DNA of 29,201 bases from JAFGGT01 sp036733165 (lineage in GTDB: Archaea > Methanobacteriota_B > Thermococci > Methanofastidiosales > NM3). The stretch's first letter is position 1. Each line of letters starts with the position of its first letter. A model generated the notes under the pieces. It saw only the letters and a list, made by a program, of their open reading frames with translations. It had not been told where the DNA came from and ran no database searches. The stretch covers positions 1 to 29,201 of the forward strand of contig DAINBB010000021.1 in the NCBI GenBank assembly GCA_036733165.1, read 5' to 3'. Positions 1-7,152 of this stretch are shown here, in pieces. The position numbers and the translations under genes are program-made.

Positions 1-957
1 ATCGTGCCATTGCTCATATTTGCCGATTCCCTGTTCCAGGTCTACCTCATAGTGTTCCTCATATCGTCCATCTCCAGATTCTTCTATCCCGCCAGAAGTG
101 CGATGATACCCACGCTTGTGAAAAAGGAGCAGTTGCTGGTGGCCAACTCGCTGTCACACTCCACTTACGAGTTCTCCGCCATCGCAGGTTACGCCATCGG
201 TGGCATGTTGGTGGGGTTCCTCGGCGCGCATGCCGTATTTTTGATAGATTCCGTCTCATACCTGATATCGGCGGCATTCATCGCCCTGATAGCGTTTAGG
301 CCCATACTGAAGACGGCCGTCAAGACAGGAAATGTCCTGGGAAGGGTCGTGGAGGAGTTCAAGGCGGGGCTCGACTATTCGTATCGGGAGCGGAAGGTCC
401 TGTTTCTTCTCTCCCTGCTCGGTGTTGCGGTCTTGGCATTTGCTGGGATCAACATACTTTGGGTCATATTGATCAGAGATGTCATGGGTCTCGGCGTCGA
501 GGGTATGGGAGTGCTGGAATCTGTGTTCGGAGGGGGCATGCTCGCTGGTACCTTTGTTGTCGGTTTCATAGGGCATCGTTTTAGAAACAAGCTATTGATA
601 ATATTGGGATTTGGAATCTCCTCAGTCTCGCTGTTGATGATCGGTCTTGTGCCCGTACTTGCCCCTGTGTTGGTCTTTGCCTTCATTGCCGGAGTATTTA
701 CCTCCTTTGTCAACATACCGACGATCACGGTTCTCCAGAAGGTTGTGCCCGAAGACATGCTTGGTAGGGTGTTCAGCCTTTTAGGTACGCTTACTGACAC
801 TGCGGGAATAATATCCATGGCCGCGATAGGTGTCCTGGCCGAGGTATTTCCGGTCCAAGACCTTATAATATGGCTTTCCCTAGCCTTGCTGGTCGTGACA
901 ATAGCGGCGTTCCTGGTACCAATCCAACTTGAATCCGATGATGGGGACCTGCGATAG
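1..957 (+). CDS. MFS transporter, C-terminal part (5' truncated by window edge)
   Basis: The reading frame is open from base 1, so the gene begins upstream and the GTG at 4 is probably internal. About 318 residues remain, mostly alternating hydrophobic segments, with roughly nine to ten membrane helices by eye. A cytoplasmic loop rich in charged residues (around residues 105-130) resembles the central loop of major facilitator permeases. The motif RFFYPARSAMIPTLV followed by LLVANSL is typical of the MFS_3/EntS-like exporter group, which exports small molecules using the proton gradient. Such proteins are about 400 residues long, so about 80-100 residues are missing. The substrate cannot be told. 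The next gene is convergent and ends 9 bp downstream. The family is fairly certain; the substrate is unknown. Confidence 0.85.
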   Translation: MVPLLIFADSLFQVYLIVFLISSISRFFYPARSAMIPTLVKKEQLLVANSLSHSTYEFSAIAGYAIGGMLVGFLGAHAVFLIDSVSYLISAAFIALIAFRPILKTAVKTGNVLGRVVEEFKAGLDYSYRERKVLFLLSLLGVAVLAFAGINILWVILIRDVMGLGVEGMGVLESVFGGGMLAGTFVVGFIGHRFRNKLLIILGFGISSVSLLMIGLVPVLAPVLVFAFIAGVFTSFVNIPTITVLQKVVPEDMLGRVFSLLGTLTDTAGIISMAAIGVLAEVFPVQDLIIWLSLALLVVTIAAFLVPIQLESDDGDLR

Positions 958-966
958 GGGATCGTT

Positions 967-1221
967 CTATTCCTCTATTTCCCTCTCTATCTCAATGGTG
1001 CATTCGGTGACCAAGGCGGCAAGGGCTCCCAATGCTGCAAGGGTCGGGGCGAGAACTATCCCAATGACACTGACGCTGAGAGGCACTTCCATCAAGACTT
1101 TTTCATCTTGTTTTACCTTGATTCTTCTGATGTTGCCTTCATGGATCAGTTCCTTGACCTTTGAGACCAATTCATCTGCAGAGACCTTAAATTCTGTGCT
1201 GGAAGTTTTCTTTTCAGACAT
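967..1221 (-). CDS. DUF4342 domain-containing small membrane-associated protein
   Basis: This is an 84-residue protein. The N-terminal half is amphipathic and charged (SADELVSKVKELIHEGNIRR). A hydrophobic stretch follows at about residues 50-70 (VIGIVLAPTLAALGALAALV), and the tail is acidic. The pattern VKELIHEGN..RI, then LAP.LAALGALAALVT.CTI.(I/V)ERE, is how I recognise the DUF4342 family, whose function is unknown. A TATA-like AT stretch lies at about 1240-1250 on the minus strand, some 25 nt before the ATG at 1221, so the mRNA is probably leaderless. It lies 40 bp downstream of the lrp-like gene on the same strand. It may be co-expressed with that gene or read from its own promoter. Confidence 0.8.
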   Translation of the reverse strand: MSEKKTSSTEFKVSADELVSKVKELIHEGNIRRIKVKQDEKVLMEVPLSVSVIGIVLAPTLAALGALAALVTECTIEIEREIEE

Positions 1222-1256
1222 AAGAATAGATGATGTTCTTTATTTTAATAGTTTAT

Positions 1257-1266
1257 CTTGATCAAG
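1257..1266. promoter_or_regulatory. Perfect 10-bp palindrome upstream of the DUF4342 promoter
   Basis: CTTGATCAAG is a perfect palindrome. It overlaps the stop codon of the Lrp-like gene and lies just upstream of the TATA element of the DUF4342 gene. It could be an operator, possibly for the adjacent Lrp regulator, but a 10-bp palindrome can also occur by chance. Confidence 0.2.
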
Positions 1267-1738
1267 TTTCCGATTCCTTGATAAGTATCGGGACCTTGTG
1301 TGTATGCTTGAATATCTTCGTGAATGAGGAACTGTGTATCATCCCTATCCCAGACTTGACGCCTTCGAGGGACTTGATCTTCTGGTTTATGAACTTTCCT
1401 ATTTCCCTTTCATCGTGCCCGATTATCTCTATGACAATATCGTGGTCTCCATCAGTTGTCGCCACAAGCCTCGCTTCATCGTAGTTTGCTATCTTCTCGG
1501 CTATCTCATCTATCCTGCCAGGCTCAACAGATATTCCGACCCATTTGCATGCAGGGAAACCCACCAGTGAACAATCAAGCTCAACAGTAAATCTCTTGAT
1601 GGTACCGTTCTTTATCATCTTCTGAACTCTTGTGAATATTGTAGTCGATCCCACGTCAAGCCTCTCTCCAATTTCATGATATGGCATCTTGACATTTTCC
1701 TGCAGTATGTCGAGTATTTGTTTATCGAGTTCGTCCAT
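1262..1738 (-). CDS. Lrp/AsnC family transcriptional regulator
   Basis: The product is 158 residues, the usual size for the family. Residues 1-60 form the AsnC-type winged helix-turn-helix (LDKQILDILQENVKMPYHEIGERL, then a recognition helix near TTIFTRVQKM). Residues about 65-140 form the RAM ligand-binding domain, with the characteristic VATTDGDHDIVIEI strand. Such proteins are octameric or dimeric DNA binders that sense amino acids or related metabolites. The ATG at 1738 sits about 25 nt downstream of a TATA box (ATATTTATAAG on the minus strand, about 1755-1765), so the transcript is probably leaderless. The TPR-like gene is divergent across an AT-rich spacer, and autoregulation there is plausible. 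The ligand is unknown. Confidence 0.92.
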   Translation of the reverse strand: MDELDKQILDILQENVKMPYHEIGERLDVGSTTIFTRVQKMIKNGTIKRFTVELDCSLVGFPACKWVGISVEPGRIDEIAEKIANYDEARLVATTDGDHDIVIEIIGHDEREIGKFINQKIKSLEGVKSGIGMIHSSSFTKIFKHTHKVPILIKESET

Positions 1739-1965
1739 AATATCATTCTTATAAATATTATACAGCTATTTATATTTTACTGTAATATTAATTCTTTATA
1801 AGATAACTATAGGAAACATTTTTCATAATTATTCAATTTATATATAAATAGAGAATCTTATTCTTCAAATAAGAATACAATTTTTCAGATACAACCCATT
1901 CTTCACTCAAAGACAAATCATATTTGGATAATATTTATATTTTATGCTCTAGAGACCATATTACA
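1739..1965. promoter_or_regulatory. AT-rich divergent promoter region (Lrp / TPR-like gene)
   Basis: This 227-bp spacer is strongly AT-rich and holds no convincing ORF. It contains a TATA box for the minus-strand Lrp gene (about 1755-1765). A second TATA (TATTTATATTTTATG, about 1930-1945) serves the plus-strand gene starting at 1966. An inverted repeat with 7-bp arms and a 5-nt spacer (TCTTATT..AATAAGA) lies at 1856-1874. It is a candidate operator, for example for Lrp autoregulation, but the low complexity makes chance dyads likely. Confidence 0.55.
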
Positions 1966-2538
1966 ATGAGATGGGACAAGGTCAACGAGGACAGCTATTA
2001 CAGGGCACGTCAATACGAGTACATGGCCAAGAGGCTGGAGGCTTTTGGAGATCTGGAGATGGCCATGGAATGCTGGAAGCGATTTTCAGACATAAAGATG
2101 GAGAAGGGTTCGTATTTTCTTGCATACTTCGGCAAGATGCAGGTGCTCAGGCTGGCAAGACGGGTCAATGACGGGCCTGCCATAAATGATTTTTACAAGG
2201 AAACAGAGAACTTACGAAAGGACGATTATCTCATACTCCATGATATGTACTACAATGCGATAAGGCTCGAGATAGAGGGAAAGATACGCGATTCTGTCGG
2301 GGCCTACGAGGAACTGGGCGACTTCTTCAAAGAGAAAGGGAACTTCTTTTTGGCAGCGGACGCCTACGACCATGCCGCAGAGGGCAGGCACAAACTTGGA
2401 ATGCCGGTGAAGGACTACGGCCTTCCACAGGACGCCTGGAACATGAATGCTAACTATTGGCTGGAGAAGGGCGAAGATGACGATTCAAAATGGTCAAAGG
2501 AAAGAAGGGAATACTACGAGAAACTGTATAGGGATTAG
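1966..2538 (+). CDS. TPR-like helical repeat protein, hypothetical
   Basis: The product is 190 residues if started at the ATG at 1966. An in-frame TTG at 1924 lies upstream of the TATA box and is unlikely to be the start. The sequence is helical, aromatic and charged. It contains repeat-like units such as YEYMAKRLEAFGDLEMAMECW and YEELGDFFKEKGNFFLAADAY, which fit tetratricopeptide-type helical hairpins used for protein-protein contacts. No signal peptide or membrane segment is seen, so it should be cytosolic. The TATA at about 1930-1945 predicts a leaderless transcript. It precedes the helicase gene on the same strand by 68 bp and could be a partner of it. The precise function is unknown. Confidence 0.7.
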   Translation: MRWDKVNEDSYYRARQYEYMAKRLEAFGDLEMAMECWKRFSDIKMEKGSYFLAYFGKMQVLRLARRVNDGPAINDFYKETENLRKDDYLILHDMYYNAIRLEIEGKIRDSVGAYEELGDFFKEKGNFFLAADAYDHAAEGRHKLGMPVKDYGLPQDAWNMNANYWLEKGEDDDSKWSKERREYYEKLYRD

Positions 2539-2606
2539 TCCCTTTGGATGTCCCTTCTTATCCAAGGCGCGCTTATATGAACGAGTTGGGGACGGAGGGC
2601 GGAGAT

Positions 2607-4040
2607 ATGGACAATGACGAACCTGACGATCTGAGGGGATTTGTTGAGCGGAACATAGACCTCGACAAGGTCAAGAGGGAACATCTTGAAAGTTTCTTTG
2701 ATGTGCCCTACGCCCTATTGCCAAAAGATAAGAACGAGGTCTGGTTGGTCGTTCCCAAGTTCATCCCCTTCCAGCTCGGATACCTGGATAGACAGACGGA
2801 ATCATACAATATATTTGTGATAAACAAGTATGTTGACTGGATATCTCCCCTCCCCGATGACATCAAGGCAAAGGTCGGCATCCGTTCTAAATTCAGGAAG
2901 GCCGTTCTAAGTGGGGACATACTGGAACTCGGGGACAGGGATGAATGTGACAAGGCCGAAAGGTCCTATTCACCGCTCGTATCGCGCAGGCTGGATGACG
3001 TTCGCCTGCGCATCAAGAAGGGCAAGGAGTTCGAGTTGCTGGCATCATTGATAGACGGGGGGAACCTCCCCTTCATAAGGACGCCTGTGGACCAGGGAGA
3101 ACTGCGCTCGCCGCCCAGGAAGATCGAGTTGAGGGACTACCAGATGAGGGCGTGGGAGATGTTCCTGGATACTGGAAAGATAGGTGTCTATTGGCCGCCC
3201 AGCGCTGGCAAGACATATCTGTCCCTCTATGCCGGGGAGAGGATAATAGGCAACAAGCTTGTCGTCGTGCCTTCAAACACGCTAAAGGAACAGTGGCTGC
3301 AAAGAATTCGGAAGTATTGTAGATACCCCGAGGAATGGAATGTGCACACATACCAGATGCTGACCGGCAGAAAGAACTGGATCTATAGCATGGGGAACAT
3401 CTCCTTGACCATATTCGACGAGGCGCATCATCTTCCCGCAAACAGCTTTAGCAGGCTCGCGACCATCAATACCAGGTACCGCATCGGACTTTCCGCCTCG
3501 CCCTACCGGGAGGATGGAAGGATAGACTATATCTTCGCCCTTACCGGATTTCCAGTAGGGTTACGATGGCAGGAGCTCATATCGATGAAGGTGATAGAGG
3601 AACCCGACATCAAGGTCATAGTCTACTCGACGAGAGAGGAGAAGAGAAAGGGGCTCTTGCAGCTGGTCCCGAACTATGCAGGGGACATCATAATATTCTG
3701 CGATTCATTGAAGTTGGGCAGGGAACTTTCGGATGAGCTTGACATACCTTTCATTTACGGCAGCACCAAGGACCGGATGGAGGTGCTTAGGACCAACAGG
3801 GTCGTCATAATGTCAAGGGTGGGCGACGAGGGAGTCTCGCTTCCGGAATTGGAGACCGTCATTGAATATGACTTTTTTGGCGGGAGCCGGAGACAGGAGG
3901 TCCAGAGGGTAGGGAGGATCATGCACGGCAATAAGAAAGGTGAGCACATAATCCTGATGACGGACGATGAACTGCAAAAGTATGAGAAAAGGCTATATTC
4001 CCTCGAGGAACAGGGCTTCAGGATAGATGTGATGCGATAG
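2607..4040 (+). CDS. XPB-like superfamily 2 DNA helicase
   Basis: With the ATG at 2607 the protein is 477 residues. That start has GGAGGGCGGAG just upstream and a TATA-like CTTATATG at 2571-2578. Alternatives are the ATG at 2577 and the TTG at 2544. Residues 1-165 are an unrecognised N-terminal domain. The helicase core follows: RDYQ at 176-179, P-loop PPSAGKT at 197-203, DEAH at 271-274, LSASPYREDGR at 295-305, and the second RecA domain with QRVGRIMH at 433-440. SASPYREDG and QRVGRI are hallmarks of XPB/ERCC3-type ATP-dependent DNA translocases used in repair. The P-loop has Trp196 where A/G is expected. The stop abuts the convergent tautomerase gene with no spacer. The family is confident; the pathway role is inferred. 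Confidence 0.85.
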   Translation: MDNDEPDDLRGFVERNIDLDKVKREHLESFFDVPYALLPKDKNEVWLVVPKFIPFQLGYLDRQTESYNIFVINKYVDWISPLPDDIKAKVGIRSKFRKAVLSGDILELGDRDECDKAERSYSPLVSRRLDDVRLRIKKGKEFELLASLIDGGNLPFIRTPVDQGELRSPPRKIELRDYQMRAWEMFLDTGKIGVYWPPSAGKTYLSLYAGERIIGNKLVVVPSNTLKEQWLQRIRKYCRYPEEWNVHTYQMLTGRKNWIYSMGNISLTIFDEAHHLPANSFSRLATINTRYRIGLSASPYREDGRIDYIFALTGFPVGLRWQELISMKVIEEPDIKVIVYSTREEKRKGLLQLVPNYAGDIIIFCDSLKLGRELSDELDIPFIYGSTKDRMEVLRTNRVVIMSRVGDEGVSLPELETVIEYDFFGGSRRQEVQRVGRIMHGNKKGEHIILMTDDELQKYEKRLYSLEEQGFRIDVMR

Positions 4041-4232
4041 CTATTCTTTCTTCTTCATCCTGTCGCAGAGCAGGGATCCGTCTATGCACACGTTCTCTGG
4101 GCTGTTCTCCTTTATCAACACTATTATGTTCTCGATCCCGTATACCCTTCTTGCAACATCGACCAGTTCCTTCCCGAGCTGCCGCTTCTTCTCGATGTCC
4201 AATCGCGGGCCTTCGATAGTTATGGTGGGCAT
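4041..4232 (-). CDS. 4-oxalocrotonate tautomerase-like small protein
   Basis: This is a 63-residue protein starting MPTITIEGP. After Met removal the N-terminal proline would be the general acid/base of the 4-OT tautomerase superfamily, whose members are 60-80 residue oligomers acting on enol/keto acids. The spacing to the helical part (EKKRQLGKELVDVARRVYG) and the strand IIVLIKENSPENVCIDG fit the family. An open frame extends upstream to 4418, but it would bury Pro1 and lacks coding character. A TATA on the minus strand at about 4252-4262 lies roughly 25 nt before the ATG, so the start is probably leaderless. The natural substrate is unknown. Confidence 0.8.
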   Translation of the reverse strand: MPTITIEGPRLDIEKKRQLGKELVDVARRVYGIENIIVLIKENSPENVCIDGSLLCDRMKKKE

Positions 4233-4291
4233 ACCTCCCAATACTGCAGCAACGTATAATAATGTATTCTGGAACGTCTTGCGGATGAGGG
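4233..4291. promoter_or_regulatory. Compact divergent promoter (tautomerase / small ORF)
   Basis: The AT-rich core ACGTATAATAATGTATTC (about 4251-4268) offers a TATA-like element on each strand. Read leftward it is about 25 nt from the tautomerase ATG. Read rightward it is about 30-40 nt from the small ORF starting at 4292 or 4298. The geometry fits two short-leader archaeal transcripts from one shared core. Confidence 0.45.
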
Positions 4292-4453
4292 ATGGACATG
4301 GAAGTGCTGAGGGCATCCATAATAGCGGGACTGGCTGCCATCCATCTTTATGAGAAAATGGAGGCAACGGCCCAAAACGAGGGTTCTTCTGGCCGTTGCA
4401 GAGGAATAGAAGACGCATACCGGAAGGTTTCGGACGTTGCTTTTGGGAATTGA
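4292..4453 (+). CDS. Small hypothetical protein, 53 residues
   Basis: This short reading frame begins MDMEVLRASIIAGLAAIHLY. It has a hydrophobic helix at about residues 8-20, then a polar, charged stretch ending in EDAYRKVSDVAFGN. Codon choice (AGG, ATA, GGA, GAG) matches the neighbouring genes. It fills a gap that would otherwise be empty between the tautomerase and the zinc-ribbon gene. A GAGGGAT sequence lies 6 nt before the second in-frame ATG (4298), which may be the true start. A TATA-like element is at 4254-4261. I do not recognise the family. The hydrophobic helix could anchor it to the membrane. Chance occurrence remains possible. Confidence 0.45.
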   Translation: MDMEVLRASIIAGLAAIHLYEKMEATAQNEGSSGRCRGIEDAYRKVSDVAFGN

Positions 4454-4524
4454 TGATGGACAGGCCAATGATTGTGATATGGCAAAAAATAAGTTGGGGG
4501 GTTAGGCGAACAGCCGTTCCTTCC

Positions 4525-4695
4525 CTATATCACGACGATCTTCTCTCTGACATCCTTTATCGCATGTCCGCACACTGGACAGAGCGGATGCAGTTTGAAC
4601 TGGCCGTTCTTGCTGTGGCTGTAGATGTATCTGCCAGTGCTTTCTATATTGTTCGTCGTGTAACCGCAGTTCTTACATACATATGTTTCTTCCAT
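4525..4695 (-). CDS. Small zinc-ribbon protein
   Basis: The product is 56 residues starting MEETYVCKNCGY. Two knuckles, CKNC (Cys7, Cys10) and CPVC (Cys39, Cys42), form a classical four-cysteine zinc ribbon, rubredoxin-like in spacing but with the zinc-ribbon CxxCGY signature. The ATG at 4695 is preferred over the GTG at 4707 because GAGGTGA lies 8 nt upstream. Such stand-alone ribbons in archaea may bind nucleic acid or act as metal/redox proteins; the role here is unknown. A strong AT-rich promoter-like stretch lies at about 4780-4797 on the minus strand. Confidence 0.75.
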   Translation of the reverse strand: MEETYVCKNCGYTTNNIESTGRYIYSHSKNGQFKLHPLCPVCGHAIKDVREKIVVI

Positions 4696-4875
4696 AGTTC
4701 GTTTCACCTCTTTTCATCTGTTATCGTGAACGAAATGTCAATCCATCCCATCTTTTTCACGAATCAAAGGAACATATTGTATTATATAAATATTTTCTAA
4801 TTAAAATATATATTTATTAAAAAAATATATAATATATGTTTATTATCATTGGGCGATAGAACAATGTTTCGATAA

Positions 4876-5059
4876 ATGTGTGTCATCACAGTTCTTACCA
4901 ATATGCGCCTTGTCCATCTTTATTTGCTGAGAGCACCCTTTTCAATCATTGTTTTTGGAAAAAAGCTCTGCTCCGGATGTGGAAAAGCCCAGGGGATTCT
5001 ACTTCAGTCAACGGAACGGAGAAAGGGAGTGGTATTGCGAACATTGCGAAGAGGATTAG
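4876..5059 (+). pseudogene. Candidate zinc-ribbon gene broken by a single-base frameshift
   Basis: One frame (ATG at 4876 or 4903) reads KLCSGCGKAQ, with a first CxxC at 4969-4980. From 4994 the next frame reads GFYFSQRNGEREWYCEHCEED and then stops at 5057-5059, giving a second CxxC. Removing one G from the GGGG run at 4992-4995 fuses them into a textbook ribbon, C-x2-C-x18-C-x2-C. This looks like a homopolymer indel, either a real mutation or a sequence error. The part before KLCSGC is hydrophobic and less convincing, so the start is uncertain. The spacer from 4696 to 4875 is AT-rich, with promoter-like TATA stretches on both strands and nothing else recognisable. Confidence 0.35.
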
Positions 5060-5130
5060 GTTTTGCTTGATGCGTCGCATTGTGGGACATAGATTTAAGT
5101 ATTTTGCATTCCATCCATTTTGTGATAAAT

Positions 5131-5631
5131 ATGGCCAAGATCGTAATGTGGGTTGCCCAAAGGGGCTTCAGGGACGAAGAATTGTTCGTGCCCCTTGACT
5201 ATTTGAGAAAACGGGGGCATGATGTGGTGGTCGTATCACACAGCGCCGGAAAGGCTGAGAGCAAGTTCGGGGAAATCTTTGAGGTCGATTCCCTTTTCGA
5301 ACAAGACCTCTCAACAGCGGACGCGTTCCTTCTGGTGGGCGGACCGGGCACGTATGATTACCTGGATGATGCCAAGCTCCATGCCTTTGTGAGGAATGCC
5401 TACGATTCCGGCATCCTGGTGGGGGCGATATGCTATTCCCCGAACATATTGGCGAGAGCGGGGATAATGAATGGCATAAGGTCTGCTGTTTCAAGCGACG
5501 TGGCGCTTTCGAAGGAGGGTGCCATATATACGGGAAGCTCTGTGGAGGTCGATGGGAACATAATAACGGCCGATGGCCCGGCGGCGGCAATGAAATGGGC
5601 GGAGTCGATAGACAAGTACCTCTCTCGTTGA
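5131..5631 (+). CDS. DJ-1/PfpI family protein
   Basis: The product is 166 residues, the size of single-domain PfpI/DJ-1 proteins. The ATG at 5131 is chosen because a TATA (TTTAAGTA, about 5093-5100) lies 31-38 nt upstream; an in-frame ATG at 5080 lies before it. The Rossmann-like fold is visible, with an acidic residue pair near Glu17 (RDEELFVP), LLVGGPGTYDYL at 67-78, and the nucleophile elbow AICYSP with Cys101. PfpI peptidases and glyoxalase-like members usually have His after the cysteine (AICHGP). Here it is Tyr102, so protease activity is doubtful and a chaperone, glyoxalase or deglycase-like role is as likely. It ends 1 bp from a convergent gene. Confidence 0.85.
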   Translation: MAKIVMWVAQRGFRDEELFVPLDYLRKRGHDVVVVSHSAGKAESKFGEIFEVDSLFEQDLSTADAFLLVGGPGTYDYLDDAKLHAFVRNAYDSGILVGAICYSPNILARAGIMNGIRSAVSSDVALSKEGAIYTGSSVEVDGNIITADGPAAAMKWAESIDKYLSR

Positions 5632-5632
5632 T

Positions 5633-6181
5633 CTACCTGATGATCCTGAGGACGGTCTTGAAATCCTCATCGTCCGAGCGCTCGACGAACTCAAAAAGGG
5701 CGCCTTCCGTGCTTTCTATGACACCACCGGCCTGGGCTATCCTCCCAAGGCCCAGTTCAACGTTCTCCCTTGTCCTGGACGTCACGGCATCGCCTAGCAC
5801 GAATACTTCATAACCCGCCTCCAGCGCCTCAAGAGCTGTCTTTTGAACGCATATCTGGGTCTCGCTGCCACTCAAGAGAAGCTGTTTCCTGCCAGTGGAC
5901 GCCAGTTTATTTAGGAATTCCTTGTTCCTGAGACAGGATATGGTGCTCTTCTCCATATATACGGGTTCGCGGGCTTCCTCCACTATCGAAGTGGGCGTCT
6001 TCCCGAGCTTTGATGGATTCTGTTCCAATATGAAAACAGGTATCCCGAAGTAGTTGGCGCCCCTTATGAACTTTCTGATATTGGTGACCACCTTGTCGGA
6101 TTCGTGTTGTATGGGCGTGACCCTGTCCTGGACGTCTATCACCACGAAGGCGCAACGGTCCCTGTCCAATCTCTGACGCAT
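5633..6181 (-). CDS. Isochorismatase-like cysteine hydrolase
   Basis: The product is 182 residues, typical of the isochorismatase-like superfamily. The N-terminal strand FVVIDVQDR carries Asp16. Lys78 sits in MEKSTISC, and Cys111 lies in SGSETQICVQKTA, giving the Asp-Lys-Cys catalytic set of the hydrolase (nicotinamidase/YcaC/ISOC) branch. The Q-I-C-V context and T-A-L-E-A-L-E-AGYEVFVL that follow are very typical. It probably hydrolyses a small amide or ester in the cytosol; the substrate cannot be named. A TATA-like AAAAATTAATAAATG (about 6205-6220, minus strand) puts transcription start within a few bases of the ATG. Confidence 0.85.
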   Translation of the reverse strand: MRQRLDRDRCAFVVIDVQDRVTPIQHESDKVVTNIRKFIRGANYFGIPVFILEQNPSKLGKTPTSIVEEAREPVYMEKSTISCLRNKEFLNKLASTGRKQLLLSGSETQICVQKTALEALEAGYEVFVLGDAVTSRTRENVELGLGRIAQAGGVIESTEGALFEFVERSDDEDFKTVLRIIR

Positions 6182-6293
6182 GACTCAAAGGCCAGACACT
6201 CATTTATTAATTTTTTGTGCGTCGTCGGTACAATATTCCTTAAATGACATTCGACATTCCGAGTTAATCCTTGGCCCATGGATACGGGCAGTA

Positions 6294-7097
6294 TCATTTT
6301 TCGACCTTGTCGATGTCGTCGGTACCGCCTCCGAGATCCATCTCAAGGTATCCGCCGTTTGTGGGCATCTCGACGTCTATCCCGTAACTGTAGTCTATAT
6401 AGACCGTTCCCGCGTTCAGCATGAGGTCGAGTATATGGCCGCCGGTCTCCCTGGCATCGTCTATGAAGTGCAGATGATAGCCCGAGACGTTGAGGCCTTC
6501 GAGGAATGTGGGATTCCAGAATCCGACCACGGTGCCGCCTATGTCTTGAAGTTCAAAGACCGACTGGTCCTCCAGCGCCTCCACCAGTGTGGGATACGGC
6601 TGTTCCTGCGGTCTTGGGCTCCTTGTCTTCATGTAGCTGAACTCGCCGTCTATCCTTATCGCATATATCAGGTTCCTGCTTGGCAGGTTGTCCTCTATCA
6701 GGGCTTGCAGGTCTGCCAGACCTATCGGCTCATCCACCTCCAGGGCGCTGTCAACGTCAAAATAGGTGACATATGCGAAGGGCGACAATGTTTCGTCATC
6801 CATGGCGCTTGCAACCCCCGTGTAGTCGACCTTGTAGACTGTGCCGTCAAGTTCCACCATCTCGCCATCGAGGGTGTTGAACGTGCCAAGTCCGAAGTCG
6901 CCGTATCCCTTGAGCTCGCCCACCGTGAGCCCGCCATCGAACATGCCCTGCATGAGACTGCCTATCGTGGCGTACTGGTACACGACGTCATTATCCGGCT
7001 CTTCGCCCCCCATGTCTATGAAAGACCCCAATGCCATGCCTATCATCAGCGTTACAAGAATCCCGGCCACGATCGTCTTTTCATCTATTTTTCTCAT
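6294..7097 (-). CDS. Alpha-acetolactate decarboxylase with N-terminal membrane anchor
   Basis: The product is 267 residues. After an N-terminal hydrophobic segment (about residues 8-26, preceded by MRKIDEK) comes a full BudA/AlsD domain: GDFGLGTFNTLDGEM at 66-80, the Arg-bearing strand RNLIYAIRIDGEF at 141-153, and the zinc site GYHLHF with His208 and His210 plus His221 (TGGHILDL). The family converts acetolactate to acetoin and CO2. The anchor suggests the enzyme faces the outside of the cell, which is unusual for a fermentation enzyme normally in the cytosol. GGTGGG lies 4 nt before the ATG. It is divergent from the MATE gene at 7153. No acetolactate synthase is in the window. Confidence 0.88.
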   Translation of the reverse strand: MRKIDEKTIVAGILVTLMIGMALGSFIDMGGEEPDNDVVYQYATIGSLMQGMFDGGLTVGELKGYGDFGLGTFNTLDGEMVELDGTVYKVDYTGVASAMDDETLSPFAYVTYFDVDSALEVDEPIGLADLQALIEDNLPSRNLIYAIRIDGEFSYMKTRSPRPQEQPYPTLVEALEDQSVFELQDIGGTVVGFWNPTFLEGLNVSGYHLHFIDDARETGGHILDLMLNAGTVYIDYSYGIDVEMPTNGGYLEMDLGGGTDDIDKVEK

Positions 7098-7152
7098 CTA
7101 CCCACCATTTCATCGAAAATAGATATTAATGTATCTTGATATAACTTTCCCA
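7098..7152. promoter_or_regulatory. Divergent promoter region (acetolactate decarboxylase / MATE)
   Basis: This 55-bp spacer has a TATA-like GATATTAATG (7121-7130), placed about 26 nt before the plus-strand ATG at 7153, which fits a leaderless MATE transcript. On the minus strand, TTATATCAAG (about 7135-7145) gives a short leader containing GGTGGG for the decarboxylase gene. Confidence 0.5.

Noticed and set aside
6180..7139. 319-codon plus-strand frame over the acetolactate decarboxylase
   Set aside because: It is antisense to a gene with a complete zinc site, and its translation shows no domain.
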